From: Flavobacteriales bacterium
GTDB lineage: Bacteria; Bacteroidota; Bacteroidia; Flavobacteriales_D; Parvicellaceae
Assembly (NCBI GenBank): GCA_025210295.1
Contig: JAOASC010000016.1
Location: 1 to 64,000 of the forward strand
Reading direction: 5' to 3'
Length of the DNA: 64,000 nucleotides
The stretch's first letter is position 1; each line of letters opens with the position of its first letter. The notes under the pieces were generated by a model. That model was not told the origin of the DNA. It saw only the letters and a program-made list of their open reading frames with translations, and did no database searches. The position numbers and the translations under genes are program-made. Below, in pieces: positions 8,676 to 18,102 of the stretch.

Positions 8676-10361
8676 ATGTCAGACGATAAGAAAATAATAT
8701 TTTCGATGGTGAATGTAAGTAAACATACACCACAAGGAAAACAGATACTAAAGGATATTTATTTATCTTTTTATTATGGTGCTAAGATTGGAATCTTGGG
8801 TCTAAATGGAGCTGGTAAATCTACTGTAATGAAAATTATTGCTGGACTTGACGAACAATATCAAGGGGAAGTTGTGTTCTCACCAGGATATTCAGTGGGA
8901 TATTTACCACAGGAACCTAAACTAGACGAAAATAAAACAGTCAAAGAAATTGTTCAAGAAGGGACGCAAGAAATTGTTGATGTTCTAGCTGAATATGAGG
9001 AGATTAATAATAAGTTCATGGATGAGGAGATTATGAATGATCCTGATAAAATGAATGAGTTAATCGAACGTCAAGGTAAAGTTCAGGAGCGTATCGATCA
9101 ATTAGATGCATGGGATTTAGATTCTAAATTAGAATTAGCGATGAATGCTCTAAGAACACCTGATGGAGATACGCCTATCAAGAATTTGTCTGGAGGTGAA
9201 AGAAGAAGAGTTGCTTTATGTAGATTATTATTGCAAGAACCAGATATCTTATTGTTAGATGAGCCTACCAACCACTTAGATGCAGAGTCTGTTCATTGGT
9301 TAGAACAACATTTATCTCAATATAAAGGAACAATTATCGCTGTAACACACGATAGGTATTTCTTAGATAATGTAGCAGGTTGGATTCTTGAATTAGATAG
9401 AGGAGAAGGGATTCCATATAAAGGAAATTATTCATCTTGGTTGGAGCAAAAGTCAAATCGATTAGCTAAAGAAGAAAAGCAAGAATCGAAAAGGCAAAAA
9501 GCATTAAAAAGGGAGTTAGAATGGGTGAGAAAAGGGCCAAAAGGAAGGCAAAGTAAAGGTAAAGCTCGTTTGAATAACTATGAAGCAATGATGTCTGAGG
9601 ATATCAAAGAAAAAGAAGCTAAAATTGAAATTCCAATTCCGAACGGACCACGTTTAGGGAATGAAGTAATTGAAGCGATAAATGTAGCTAAAGGATATGA
9701 CGATCGTTTATTGTATGAAAATCTAAACTTTAAATTACCACCAGCTGGTATAGTGGGGGTTATTGGGCCTAACGGTGCAGGTAAGACCACTTTGTTTAGA
9801 ATGATTATGGGGGAAGAAACGCCTAACGAAGGAGAGTTTAAAATTGGTTCTACAGTAAAAATAGGTTACGTAGATCAAACTCATAAAGATGTTGACCCTA
9901 ATAAATCAGTTTATGAAGTAATTAGTGGAGGAAACGAAATTATTGAAGTTGGTGGAAAATCAATTAATGCTAGAGCTTATGTTAGCCGATTTAATTTTAA
10001 TGGTTCTGACCAACAGAAGAAAGTCGGAGTGTTATCTGGAGGTGAAAGAAACCGTTTGCACTTAGCTATGACGTTAAAGTCTGAAGCTAATGTATTACTT
10101 TTAGATGAGCCTACTAATGATATAGATGTCAATACATTAAGAGCGTTAGAAGAGGGGGTGGAAAGTTTTGCAGGATGCGCTGTAGTGATCTCTCACGATA
10201 GATGGTTTTTAGATCGTATATGTACTCATATTTTAGCCTTTGAGGGAGATTCTTCAGTTTATTTCTTTGAAGGAAGTTTCTCAGAATACGAAGAAAATAG
10301 AAAGAAAAGACTTGGTGATATCATCCCTCAAAAAGTGAAATATAAAAAGCTTGTAAGATAG
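8676..10361 (+). CDS. ettA: Energy-dependent translational throttle protein EttA
   Basis: This 561-residue ABC-F protein has two ATPase halves: Walker A GLNGAGKS and signature LSGGERRR in the first, GPNGAGKT and LSGGERNR in the second, with LLLDEPTN Walker B motifs in both. There are no membrane segments. The length and the basic P-site-tRNA-interaction linker between the halves (KRELEWVRKGPKGRQSK region) are typical of EttA, which binds the ribosomal E site and regulates the first elongation steps according to ATP level. A terminator follows at 10391. Confidence 0.95.
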   Translation: MSDDKKIIFSMVNVSKHTPQGKQILKDIYLSFYYGAKIGILGLNGAGKSTVMKIIAGLDEQYQGEVVFSPGYSVGYLPQEPKLDENKTVKEIVQEGTQEIVDVLAEYEEINNKFMDEEIMNDPDKMNELIERQGKVQERIDQLDAWDLDSKLELAMNALRTPDGDTPIKNLSGGERRRVALCRLLLQEPDILLLDEPTNHLDAESVHWLEQHLSQYKGTIIAVTHDRYFLDNVAGWILELDRGEGIPYKGNYSSWLEQKSNRLAKEEKQESKRQKALKRELEWVRKGPKGRQSKGKARLNNYEAMMSEDIKEKEAKIEIPIPNGPRLGNEVIEAINVAKGYDDRLLYENLNFKLPPAGIVGVIGPNGAGKTTLFRMIMGEETPNEGEFKIGSTVKIGYVDQTHKDVDPNKSVYEVISGGNEIIEVGGKSINARAYVSRFNFNGSDQQKKVGVLSGGERNRLHLAMTLKSEANVLLLDEPTNDIDVNTLRALEEGVESFAGCAVVISHDRWFLDRICTHILAFEGDSSVYFFEGSFSEYEENRKKRLGDIIPQKVKYKKLVR

Positions 10362-10390
10362 GTTATAAGCCGTTAATTATGTTAAAAATA

Positions 10391-10424
10391 AAAGGTTGCA
10401 TCTAAAAAATGCAGCCTTTTTTTT
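10391..10424 (+). terminator. Terminator after ettA
   Basis: The stem AAAGGTTGCAT with ATGCAGCCTTT (one G-U pair) and its loop are followed by a run of eight T. It lies 30 bp after the ettA stop. Confidence 0.9.
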
Positions 10425-10475
10425 GTTAAAAAAGGTAACTTATTAACAAAAAAGTACAACAGCGATGAATAATCG

Positions 10476-10483
10476 TATATTTG
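10476..10483 (+). promoter_or_regulatory. -7 element for the large repeat-protein gene
   Basis: TATATTTG fits TAnnTTTG exactly. It is 56 bp upstream of the ATG at 10540. Confidence 0.45.
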
Positions 10484-10539
10484 GATAAAGGCAACGTAAA
10501 ATAAAAAATCACGTCTTTTTATTGGAATTAATTTTATAT

Positions 10540-13500
10540 ATGAAAAACATTTATTGGGCTTTTCTGCTTTTAATTACCTTACTCCCTCAAATAATTTCAG
10601 CTCAACTTGTTGATTACGAGATACGTTTGGTTGAAATAATGGCTACAGCCGACAATACTGATGGACTAGGTTTAGATCAAGATCCTACATGGTATTTATG
10701 GTTTAAAGATAATGGAACAAATGGCTCTGCGATTACAGCATGGGTTCCTACAGGATGTATTCACTTGGAAGACAATACTTATGGCTCATGGTTTAATGGA
10801 ACACCAAATGATGGACCTGCCTTACCTTATAGTTGGCAAGTTGTAACAGGGACCGATGCCTCTCAAATTCAAACAGAGATGGAAGGTTATGAAAAAGATT
10901 GCCCAGATAACTGTGATTACGAAGATGAATGTTACTGTATTTTTGGACTTTGTGCAGAAGATGATGACAATCATGATACGAGAGCCAATTCAGGTAACAT
11001 TGATTTTCAATTAGATCCACCTTGCCAGTGGAATCAATACAGTATTTCCAATGATGATTATTATGCCAGAATTGAAATATACTGGACATTTACAGCATTA
11101 GATCCAGGAGAAATTGATGGAGAACAATATGTTTGTCTTGGAGGAGATCCAACAGAATTAGGCTCAGTTTTAGGTGGAGATGCTGCTCTATCTTCATGGG
11201 TAACTTATCAATGGCAAGAATCTGTCGGGTGTACAGGAGCTTTTGTAGATGTTTTAGGAGCGACTAATGCGACGTATGATCCGCCACTAGGAATATTACA
11301 AAATACTTGTTATAGAAGAAAAGTAGTCAGTGCCTGTGGCGAAGCAATTTCAAATGAACAAGTTGTTGGTATTGAAGTCCCATCTGTAGCTGCTACATCT
11401 GTTACAGCTGCACCAACTTTACTATGTGGACCTGGTGATGTAACACTCTCGGTTAATGGAGGATCGCTAGGGTCTAATGCCGATTGGTATTGGTACGATG
11501 ATGACCCCAATTCAAATGGAAACTTATTGGGAACGGGAGATCCTTTTACCATAAATATTTCAACAACGTCAACTTTTTATGTTCGAGCTGAGGGAAATTG
11601 TTCAGTAACAAATTCAGTAAGTAAAGAAGTTGTGGTTGAATTACCTTCAAATGCGCCAACAGCATTAACACCATCCAATGCTACAATTTGTCAAGGAGAG
11701 ACTGTAAATTTAAGTGCTACAGGAGGGGTTTTAGGAACCAATGCTTTGTATGCTTGGTATGATGTAGACCCATTAATAGGAAATCCATTGCCCATTCATA
11801 CTAGTTCAATTCCAACATATACTGGACTTACACCAGCAACTACAACTACTTATTATGTAAGAATAGAAGGGTGTAACATAACCAATCATGCATTTACAAC
11901 CGTTACAGTAAATGAACCTTCTACTGATCCAACTGGAGTGAACTCTAATAACACGACTGTTTGTCCTAATGATGTGGTAACACTTACTGTTAATGGAGGA
12001 AGTCTAGGGACAGGGGCAGATTGGTATTGGTATGAATCAGGTTGTGGAGCAGGGACTTCTATAGGTAGTGGAGCTACAATTAACGTAACGCCAACTGTTA
12101 CGACCAATTATTTTGTGAGAGCTGAGGGAACTTGTGGTATGTCAAATTGTGCCAACATCACAATTGTTGTTGACGAGGAATCTACACCACCTGTTTCGAT
12201 TGTGGCAACAGCTTCAACAATATGTCCAGGTGATGCAACGATATTATCCGTAGTAGGAGGAAGTTTAGGAACAGGAGCAGACTGGAACTGGTATAGTGGA
12301 GCTTGTGGTGGTTTATTAGTAGGGACAGGAACAACAATAAGTGTTAATCCAGGAGTAACGACAGATTACTTTGTAAGAGCAGAGGGAGCGTGTAATACTA
12401 CTCCTTGCGTAGCAACTACAATTACCACCAAAACAAGTTCGACTGATGCAACTGGGATAACGGTTTCTGCTAATAATATTTGTTCTGGCACACCAATTAC
12501 ACTTGCAATAAATGGAGGAACACTAGGAACGGGAGCAACCTGGGAATGGTATACAAGTTCATGTGGAGGAATTTATTTAGGGAGTGGAAATACCATGACG
12601 GTTTCACCAACAGCAACAACAACTTATTATGTTCGAGCGGAGGGTGATTGTAATATGTCTGGATGTGTGAATACTACTGTGATTGTACAACCAAGCTCGG
12701 TTTTACCTACATCAATCACTGTGACAAATCCTACTGTATGTCCTGGAGGATCGACGGATTTAACAGTAGTAGGAGGACAATTAGTACCTGGAGATAACTG
12801 GACTTGGTATGAGGGAGGTTGTGGAGCAGGAACATCTATTGGAACAGGGAATACTATTAATGTTAGCCCAACTGGAATAACAGAGTATTATGTTAGAGGA
12901 GAAGGTACTTGTGGAGCAACCAACTGTGCAAGTGTTACGGTAAACACAAGTACAGTTTCTATAGAACCAACTTCAATTGTAGCAACGAATACAGCTTTAT
13001 GTGCTGGACAATCAACAGTATTATCGGTATCGGGAGGAATGCTAGGTACCAATGCGACTTGGAATTGGTATTCAGGATCATGTGGTTTAGGACCAGTAGG
13101 AACGGGGAATTCCATTAGTGTTTCGCCTAGCGCAACAACGACTTATTTTGTTAGAGGAGAAGGAACCTGTGGGAACTCTATATGTACAGCTATTACTATT
13201 ACAGTTGGAGCGGGGGTGCCTGATCCTGTGTCTGCGAACTTAACATTTGATAACCTATGTCCAGGTGAAACGACGACATTGTCTGTTACTGGGAATCCAT
13301 TGCCTCCTGATTATACTTGGGTATGGTATACTGGAGCTTGTGGAGCTGTGCCGGTTGGAGTTGGGGAACAAATAGATGTAGAACCAACGTCTACAGAAAC
13401 TTATTATGTTAGAGCAGTAGGAACTTGTGGAGCAACAGTTTGTGAAAGTGTAACTGTCAATGTTCAAAATGGAAGTATTCCTCCAACTGGAATAACGGTA

Positions 13501-14451
13501 TCGAATAATGATTTTTGTGCTGGCGAACCAACAACACTAACTGTACAAGGAGGGAATTTAGTTGCTGGAGCAGATTGGGTTTGGTATGAAAACAGTTGTG
13601 GAGGTACACCTGTAGCTACAGGAAGTCCGGTTACATTATCCCCAACAAATTCTGTAACCTATTATGTTCGGTCAGAAGGTGGAGTTTGTGGAAATACGCC
13701 TTGTACAAGTGCATTTGTGAGTGTAATTGAAACAATTGTACATTGTAATCCTTTTGATACCATTTGTGGTATAGGCAATTCGTTTGCATTACAAGGAGGG
13801 GAGCCTGATGGTGGATTTTATTCTGGAAATGGTGTTGATGATGGCGTTTTTTATCCTGAACTTGCTGGAGAAGGAACACATACCATAACGTATACTTACA
13901 CATCTCCACTAAACGGGTGTACACAATCAGTGGATAAAGAATTAGTGATAACACCATCCGAATTAACAGCTCGAATTAAGGTAGAAGAACTTCCTTGTTC
14001 ACAAGGAGGTGTTACTTTAAGTGTTACCAGCCAAAATACGCAAGGTTTCTTAGATTATTTATGGTCAAATGGTTCTTATGAACCTGAAATTAACTTTGTA
14101 GAAGAAGGTGAATATTCTGTTGTAATAGAAGATAGTGAAGGATGTTTAGCTAAATCAGACGAAGTGGCTGTAACAAGTGAAATGGAATGTATTGAAATTC
14201 CTAATACGTTTACTCCTAATGCAGATGGTAAAAACGATACTTGGAATTTATATTTTGATGGATACGCCGAAGCTGAATTAACAGTTCTTTCTAAATGGGG
14301 AAGAGTCGTATTTACCTCCAATGAATTGGAAGTTCATTGGGATGGAAAATCTAATGGAGGAGCGGAATTGCCAGCGGGGGTATATTATTATGTTCTAAAA
14401 CTGAATCGTGGGGACAAAAAACAAAATGGAGTAGTAACCTTATTAAGATAA
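10540..14451 (+). CDS. Giant T9SS surface protein with nine Ig-like repeats and gliding-motility C-terminus
   Basis: From the ATG at 10540 the protein has about 1303 residues. A TTG 18 bp upstream is in frame, but the ATG begins a perfect signal peptide (cleavage near ISAQ), so I prefer it. Next come a unique cysteine-rich N-terminal domain, one divergent Ig-like domain, then nine repeats of about 86 residues. Each repeat has a C-P/A-G start, GGxLGxGAxWxWY, an SCGG turn and TYYVRAEGxC. Two further Ig/PKD-like domains and a CHU_C domain (IPNTFTPNADGKND) end the protein. It is probably an adhesin exported by the T9SS. The PorP/SprF gene follows after 4 bp, the usual partner arrangement. Confidence 0.88.
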   Translation: MKNIYWAFLLLITLLPQIISAQLVDYEIRLVEIMATADNTDGLGLDQDPTWYLWFKDNGTNGSAITAWVPTGCIHLEDNTYGSWFNGTPNDGPALPYSWQVVTGTDASQIQTEMEGYEKDCPDNCDYEDECYCIFGLCAEDDDNHDTRANSGNIDFQLDPPCQWNQYSISNDDYYARIEIYWTFTALDPGEIDGEQYVCLGGDPTELGSVLGGDAALSSWVTYQWQESVGCTGAFVDVLGATNATYDPPLGILQNTCYRRKVVSACGEAISNEQVVGIEVPSVAATSVTAAPTLLCGPGDVTLSVNGGSLGSNADWYWYDDDPNSNGNLLGTGDPFTINISTTSTFYVRAEGNCSVTNSVSKEVVVELPSNAPTALTPSNATICQGETVNLSATGGVLGTNALYAWYDVDPLIGNPLPIHTSSIPTYTGLTPATTTTYYVRIEGCNITNHAFTTVTVNEPSTDPTGVNSNNTTVCPNDVVTLTVNGGSLGTGADWYWYESGCGAGTSIGSGATINVTPTVTTNYFVRAEGTCGMSNCANITIVVDEESTPPVSIVATASTICPGDATILSVVGGSLGTGADWNWYSGACGGLLVGTGTTISVNPGVTTDYFVRAEGACNTTPCVATTITTKTSSTDATGITVSANNICSGTPITLAINGGTLGTGATWEWYTSSCGGIYLGSGNTMTVSPTATTTYYVRAEGDCNMSGCVNTTVIVQPSSVLPTSITVTNPTVCPGGSTDLTVVGGQLVPGDNWTWYEGGCGAGTSIGTGNTINVSPTGITEYYVRGEGTCGATNCASVTVNTSTVSIEPTSIVATNTALCAGQSTVLSVSGGMLGTNATWNWYSGSCGLGPVGTGNSISVSPSATTTYFVRGEGTCGNSICTAITITVGAGVPDPVSANLTFDNLCPGETTTLSVTGNPLPPDYTWVWYTGACGAVPVGVGEQIDVEPTSTETYYVRAVGTCGATVCESVTVNVQNGSIPPTGITVSNNDFCAGEPTTLTVQGGNLVAGADWVWYENSCGGTPVATGSPVTLSPTNSVTYYVRSEGGVCGNTPCTSAFVSVIETIVHCNPFDTICGIGNSFALQGGEPDGGFYSGNGVDDGVFYPELAGEGTHTITYTYTSPLNGCTQSVDKELVITPSELTARIKVEELPCSQGGVTLSVTSQNTQGFLDYLWSNGSYEPEINFVEEGEYSVVIEDSEGCLAKSDEVAVTSEMECIEIPNTFTPNADGKNDTWNLYFDGYAEAELTVLSKWGRVVFTSNELEVHWDGKSNGGAELPAGVYYYVLKLNRGDKKQNGVVTLLR
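11383..13737 (+). repeat. Nine tandem coding repeats of about 258 bp
   Basis: Each unit encodes one Ig-like module with the recurring core W-x-WY, an SCGG-like turn, GTG, the TYYVRAEG strand and two trailing cysteines. Units 3-9 are regular; units 1 and 2 have D-rich turns in place of the SCGG cysteine. Protein similarity between units is high while the DNA has diverged, so the array is not a very recent expansion. Confidence 0.85.
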
Positions 14452-14455
14452 ACAG

Positions 14456-15409
14456 ATGAGAAATTGGTTTTATACAATATTGGTTCTGGTTTTGTTGTCT
14501 AATACATTTTTTAGTCAACAGATTGTACTGAATAGTCAATACATGATTAATAGTTTAGTTTTAAATCCTGCAGCTGCTGGAACAAAGACCTATGCACCTT
14601 TAGTAATAGGAGCCAGAAGACAATGGATGGGGATTCGTGAAGCTCCTGTTTCACAACATATATCTTATCATAATTCCTTGAGTAAATATATTGGAGTAGG
14701 AGGAATCTTATTCAATGATGTGGCAGGTCCTAGTAGGAGATCAGGAGTTATGGGGATACTTTCCACTCAAGTAGAAACATCTAAATATACTCGAGTTTCT
14801 TTTGCCCTAGCTGGTTCTGTAAATCAATACATGATCAATAGAGATCAGTTAATTACTGAAGAAAGTGATGATAATACAGTGTTAAATTATACCTCTAACC
14901 GCTTAATCCCAGATTTAGGTTTTGGAATGAAGTGGTATGGAGACCGCTATCAAGTTGGTCTTTCTGGATTTAATATGATTCAAACGAATGTTGATTTAAC
15001 GAATATTATCACACCAGTGACCAATAATTTAGAACGTACTTTTTATTTGAATGGAAGTTATATCATTCCTTTAGGAAAATATAGTCCTTTAGTCACGTTA
15101 GAACCTTCAGCAGTAGCTCGAGTTATGATTAATGCACCTTTTCAATTTGATGTAAACTTGAGGGCGATTTATAATAAACGCCTTTGGTTTGGAACGTCTT
15201 ATCGTTTTAGAGAGTCTATAGTTGCAATGGTAGGTTTTTCTACTGCTAAACTCGGAATTAGTTATTCGTATGATTACAGTACATCTCGATTGATGGAGTT
15301 TAACTCTGGTTCCCATGAGATAATGATCACACTTAGAAGTAAGAATAAGAGAGGGAATTCAACAGCTGCTGGTAAAAAGTTTAGCTCGTATGATTGTCCA
15401 ACCTTTTAA
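14456..15409 (+). CDS. PorP/SprF family T9SS outer-membrane protein
   Basis: This 317-residue protein has a signal peptide (cleavage near FFSQQ at 21) and the PorP/SprF opening NSQYMINSLVLNPAAAG, followed by alternating beta-strands with aromatic ends, as expected for an outer-membrane barrel. SprF-type proteins are needed for surface attachment of a specific CHU_C-domain partner, classically SprB. The close 4-bp linkage to the giant repeat protein suggests that protein is its client. Confidence 0.92.
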   Translation: MRNWFYTILVLVLLSNTFFSQQIVLNSQYMINSLVLNPAAAGTKTYAPLVIGARRQWMGIREAPVSQHISYHNSLSKYIGVGGILFNDVAGPSRRSGVMGILSTQVETSKYTRVSFALAGSVNQYMINRDQLITEESDDNTVLNYTSNRLIPDLGFGMKWYGDRYQVGLSGFNMIQTNVDLTNIITPVTNNLERTFYLNGSYIIPLGKYSPLVTLEPSAVARVMINAPFQFDVNLRAIYNKRLWFGTSYRFRESIVAMVGFSTAKLGISYSYDYSTSRLMEFNSGSHEIMITLRSKNKRGNSTAAGKKFSSYDCPTF

Positions 15410-15448
15410 ACAAAGGTAATCTGGAATAAAATTTGTAGCTTTAACATT

Positions 15449-15823
15449 ATGAAAAAAACAATGTTCATATTGCTGTTTTCTTTGAGCTATATCTTAACGT
15501 TGGCACAAGCTGAGATTGCATTGGATAAGAAAACGTTTAAATTTCCCAAAACTAAAGAAGGTGTTGAATTAAAACATACTTATCAATTAACCAATGTTGG
15601 TGATGCACCTTTATTGCTTCAAAAATATGATGTTGCTTGCCCGTGTACTCATTTAGAGTTTCCAAAAACACCTGTTTTACCTAATCAAACGATAGAATTA
15701 GTCGTTACTTTTGATACTAAAGATAAAATTGGTTGGCAAGACAGAATAATAACTTTGTATTCTAATGCCGAAAACTCACCAACTAAGCTCCGGTTTAAGG
15801 TGATGGTTGATAACAAGAAATAA
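15449..15823 (+). CDS. DUF1573 exported protein
   Basis: The 124-residue protein has a signal peptide (cleavage near LAQA at 20) followed by a single DUF1573 domain. The domain shows the pattern H-x-Y-x-(L/F)-x-N-x-G-x-x-P-L near residues 50-66 and a short CPCT motif, and is an immunoglobulin-like ASPM/SPD-2/Hydin relative. Such proteins are common in Bacteroidota envelopes but their role is unknown. It lies 39 bp after the porP/sprF gene and 12 bp before the phosphatase gene. Confidence 0.85.
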   Translation: MKKTMFILLFSLSYILTLAQAEIALDKKTFKFPKTKEGVELKHTYQLTNVGDAPLLLQKYDVACPCTHLEFPKTPVLPNQTIELVVTFDTKDKIGWQDRIITLYSNAENSPTKLRFKVMVDNKK

Positions 15824-15835
15824 AAAGATTTATAA

Positions 15836-16294
15836 ATGAAGATATTAATGGTTTGCTTAGGTAATATTTGTCGTTCTCCATTGGCAGAAGGTATATTACA
15901 ACATAAAGCGAATGAAGCAGGATTAAAGCTAAAGGTCGATTCTGCAGGAACAATAGCCTTGCATGAAGGGGAATTACCAGATTCAAGATCAATTGCAACT
16001 GCTCATGAGCATGGTATTGATATTACCAATCAACGCTCTAGACCACTAAAGCAACAAGACTTTGATACATTTGATTTGATTTATGTAATGGATGCCTCTA
16101 ACTATTCTGATGTTTTGGCTTTAGCTAAAGATGAGGAGCAAAGAACCAAAGTAAAGATGATTTTAAATGAAAGTTATCCTGGTGAGAATAGAAGAGTCCC
16201 AGATCCATATTATGGAGGTGATGAAGGGTTTGAAAACGTATATCAGTTATTGGATCAGGCTTGTTCAATAATTATAGATAACTTGAAAGAATAA
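15836..16294 (+). CDS. Low-molecular-weight protein-tyrosine phosphatase
   Basis: This is a complete 152-residue member of the arsenate reductase/LMW-PTP fold. It has the P-loop C7-x5-R13 (CLGNICRS) right at the N-terminus and the acid loop DPYYGG near residue 122, with the general acid aspartate. It is cytosolic and dephosphorylates tyrosine-phosphorylated proteins, possibly those controlling envelope polysaccharides. It is followed after 3 bp by the methyltransferase gene, so both are probably translated from one message. Confidence 0.92.
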   Translation: MKILMVCLGNICRSPLAEGILQHKANEAGLKLKVDSAGTIALHEGELPDSRSIATAHEHGIDITNQRSRPLKQQDFDTFDLIYVMDASNYSDVLALAKDEEQRTKVKMILNESYPGENRRVPDPYYGGDEGFENVYQLLDQACSIIIDNLKE

Positions 16295-16297
16295 CTG

Positions 16298-16999
16298 ATG
16301 AAAGGTACAGTTTACATGCTCCCTATGACATTGGGAGATTCTTCTATTGAGAGTGTAATTCCACAAGAAGTTCAAGAACGCATCAAAACGTTAAAATATT
16401 TTATTGTTGAAAACATTAAAACGACTCGCCGTTACTTGAAGAAAATTGATCAATCAATTGATATTGATGAATTGACATTTTTTGAATTGAATAAACATAC
16501 TGACCACAGTGAAATTGCTGATTTTATTGTCCCAGCTTTAAATGGTAACGATATTGGGATGATCAGTGAAGCTGGTTGCCCTGGAATTGCAGATCCTGGT
16601 AGTGAAATTGCGCGTATAGCACATTTAAAAGGTATTGTTGTAAAACCATTGGTTGGACCTTCTTCTATTTTAATGGCTTTAATTTCAAGTGGAATGAATG
16701 GTCAAGAGTTTAGTTTTAATGGCTATTTACCTTTTGATAAATCTAAGCGCAGTAAAAAAATCAAAGATTTGGAACGATTGGCTCAACGTAATTTCACTCA
16801 GTTATTTATGGAAACCCCATTTCGAAATAATGCACTGTTGGAAGAGGTCTTAAAAAATTGTAATGGAGGTTTAAAATTATGTATTGCAGCCGATATCTCA
16901 TTAGAAACAGAATTTATTAAAACTAAAACGATCGCTGAATGGAAGAAAAATATTCCAAATCTTAAAAAGCGACCTGTAATGTTTGTTTTAGGAAAATAA
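16298..16999 (+). CDS. RsmI-like SAM-dependent methyltransferase
   Basis: The 233 residues fit the tetrapyrrole-methylase fold: an N-terminal GTVYMLPMTLGD segment, the SEAGCPGIADPG motif near 90 and GPSSILMALISSG near 118 that bind S-adenosylmethionine. The protein lies within the RsmI relatives, which 2'-O-methylate C1402 of 16S rRNA, but it is shorter and its N-terminus differs from the usual GxLYVVATPIGN form. A different substrate is therefore possible. Many Bacteroidota carry this short form in addition to a classical RsmI; that second copy is not in this window. Confidence 0.8.
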   Translation: MKGTVYMLPMTLGDSSIESVIPQEVQERIKTLKYFIVENIKTTRRYLKKIDQSIDIDELTFFELNKHTDHSEIADFIVPALNGNDIGMISEAGCPGIADPGSEIARIAHLKGIVVKPLVGPSSILMALISSGMNGQEFSFNGYLPFDKSKRSKKIKDLERLAQRNFTQLFMETPFRNNALLEEVLKNCNGGLKLCIAADISLETEFIKTKTIAEWKKNIPNLKKRPVMFVLGK

Positions 17000-17016
17000 A
17001 ACAATAGGGATTCTAA

Positions 17017-18102
17017 ATGATAAAATACCTAATATTTATATTACTTTTTACTTTTTTTTATTCTTGTACTGTTAATAAGCATACAAGTAAAAGCATTTTT
17101 TTTGATGATAATTCATCTTTAGAAGAACTATTTGATGAGTTTCCTGTAGGAGCTCAAATAGCTATTGGGTATATAGAAAATGATTCAACAATTTTTAAAG
17201 GATATATTAAAAATAATAACAGAATCGATGCTGTAAACAATAAGGATGGAATATTTGAAATAGGTTCTATATCTAAAGTTTTTACTTCATTATTACTAGC
17301 TAAATCTTTAGAAAAAAATAAATTAAGTCTAAATGATAAAGTTCAAACTTTTTTTGAATTTGAATTAAATGCAGGCGATTTAGGTTTTAACCCTAACGAG
17401 ATTACTTTATTACAGTTATCTAATCATACTTCAGGACTTCCTAGAGTACCTATTGATTTAGTTTTTGGAGTAGATGTTGACAGAACCAATCCTTATGCTA
17501 ATTATGATTCGATTAAATTAGAAACACATCTAAAAACTAATTTTTATAGACAAAGTAAAGCTGGGAAAAAGTATGCATATTCAAACTTAGGAGCAGGACT
17601 TTTAGGTTATATTTTAGAAAAAACTTACAATAATTCATACGAGGATTTATTAAATAAGAACATTTTTAATGAATTAAAAATGAAAAATTCTTCAATTTAT
17701 GTAAGAGATTCATCAATGCTAATTAAAGGGATCGATAATAATGGAACTGTAAATAATTGGGAGTTTAAGTCTTTAGTGGGAGCAGGAGGAATAAAATCTT
17801 CCGTATATGATATGTCACGCTTTATTAAAAATAATATTGAAACATCAGAGAGGGAATATGTTCTAATGAGAGAAAAAACCTTCTCAGTAAATAAAGGTAT
17901 GGAAATGGGGCTAGGTTGGCATATACTTAAACGAAATGGTAAAGAATTATTATTTCATAATGGTGCAACTGGAGGGTATACTTCTTCACTAGTAATTGAT
18001 ATTAAAAATAAAAAAGGGATAATTATTTTATGTAATGTTTCACCTAATATTACATTAGGGAGATTAGATGAATTATCATTAAAATGGATAGATAAAAAAT
18101 GA
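17017..18102 (+). CDS. Serine hydrolase lipoprotein of the class C beta-lactamase fold
   Basis: This 361-residue protein has a lipobox signal peptide (C17) and the serine beta-lactamase motifs S84-x-x-K87 (SISK), a YSN triad in YAYSNLG near 188, and HNG near 315 in place of KTG. It is likely a periplasmic or membrane-anchored peptidase or esterase related to class C beta-lactamases and D-aminopeptidases, not necessarily drug-active. It seems more AT-rich than its neighbours. It lies between the RsmI-like gene and nth and overlaps the nth start by 4 bp. Confidence 0.85.
   Translation: MIKYLIFILLFTFFYSCTVNKHTSKSIFFDDNSSLEELFDEFPVGAQIAIGYIENDSTIFKGYIKNNNRIDAVNNKDGIFEIGSISKVFTSLLLAKSLEKNKLSLNDKVQTFFEFELNAGDLGFNPNEITLLQLSNHTSGLPRVPIDLVFGVDVDRTNPYANYDSIKLETHLKTNFYRQSKAGKKYAYSNLGAGLLGYILEKTYNNSYEDLLNKNIFNELKMKNSSIYVRDSSMLIKGIDNNGTVNNWEFKSLVGAGGIKSSVYDMSRFIKNNIETSEREYVLMREKTFSVNKGMEMGLGWHILKRNGKELLFHNGATGGYTSSLVIDIKNKKGIIILCNVSPNITLGRLDELSLKWIDKK

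Noticed and set aside
10522..10539. In-frame TTG start for the giant repeat protein
   Set aside because: The ATG at 10540 gives a standard signal peptide and the added six residues bring nothing.
10793..14539. Many frames on the opposite strand and other frames of the giant repeat gene
   Set aside because: They are shadows of the repeat array; the plus-strand frame with signal peptide and CHU_C domain is clearly the real gene.
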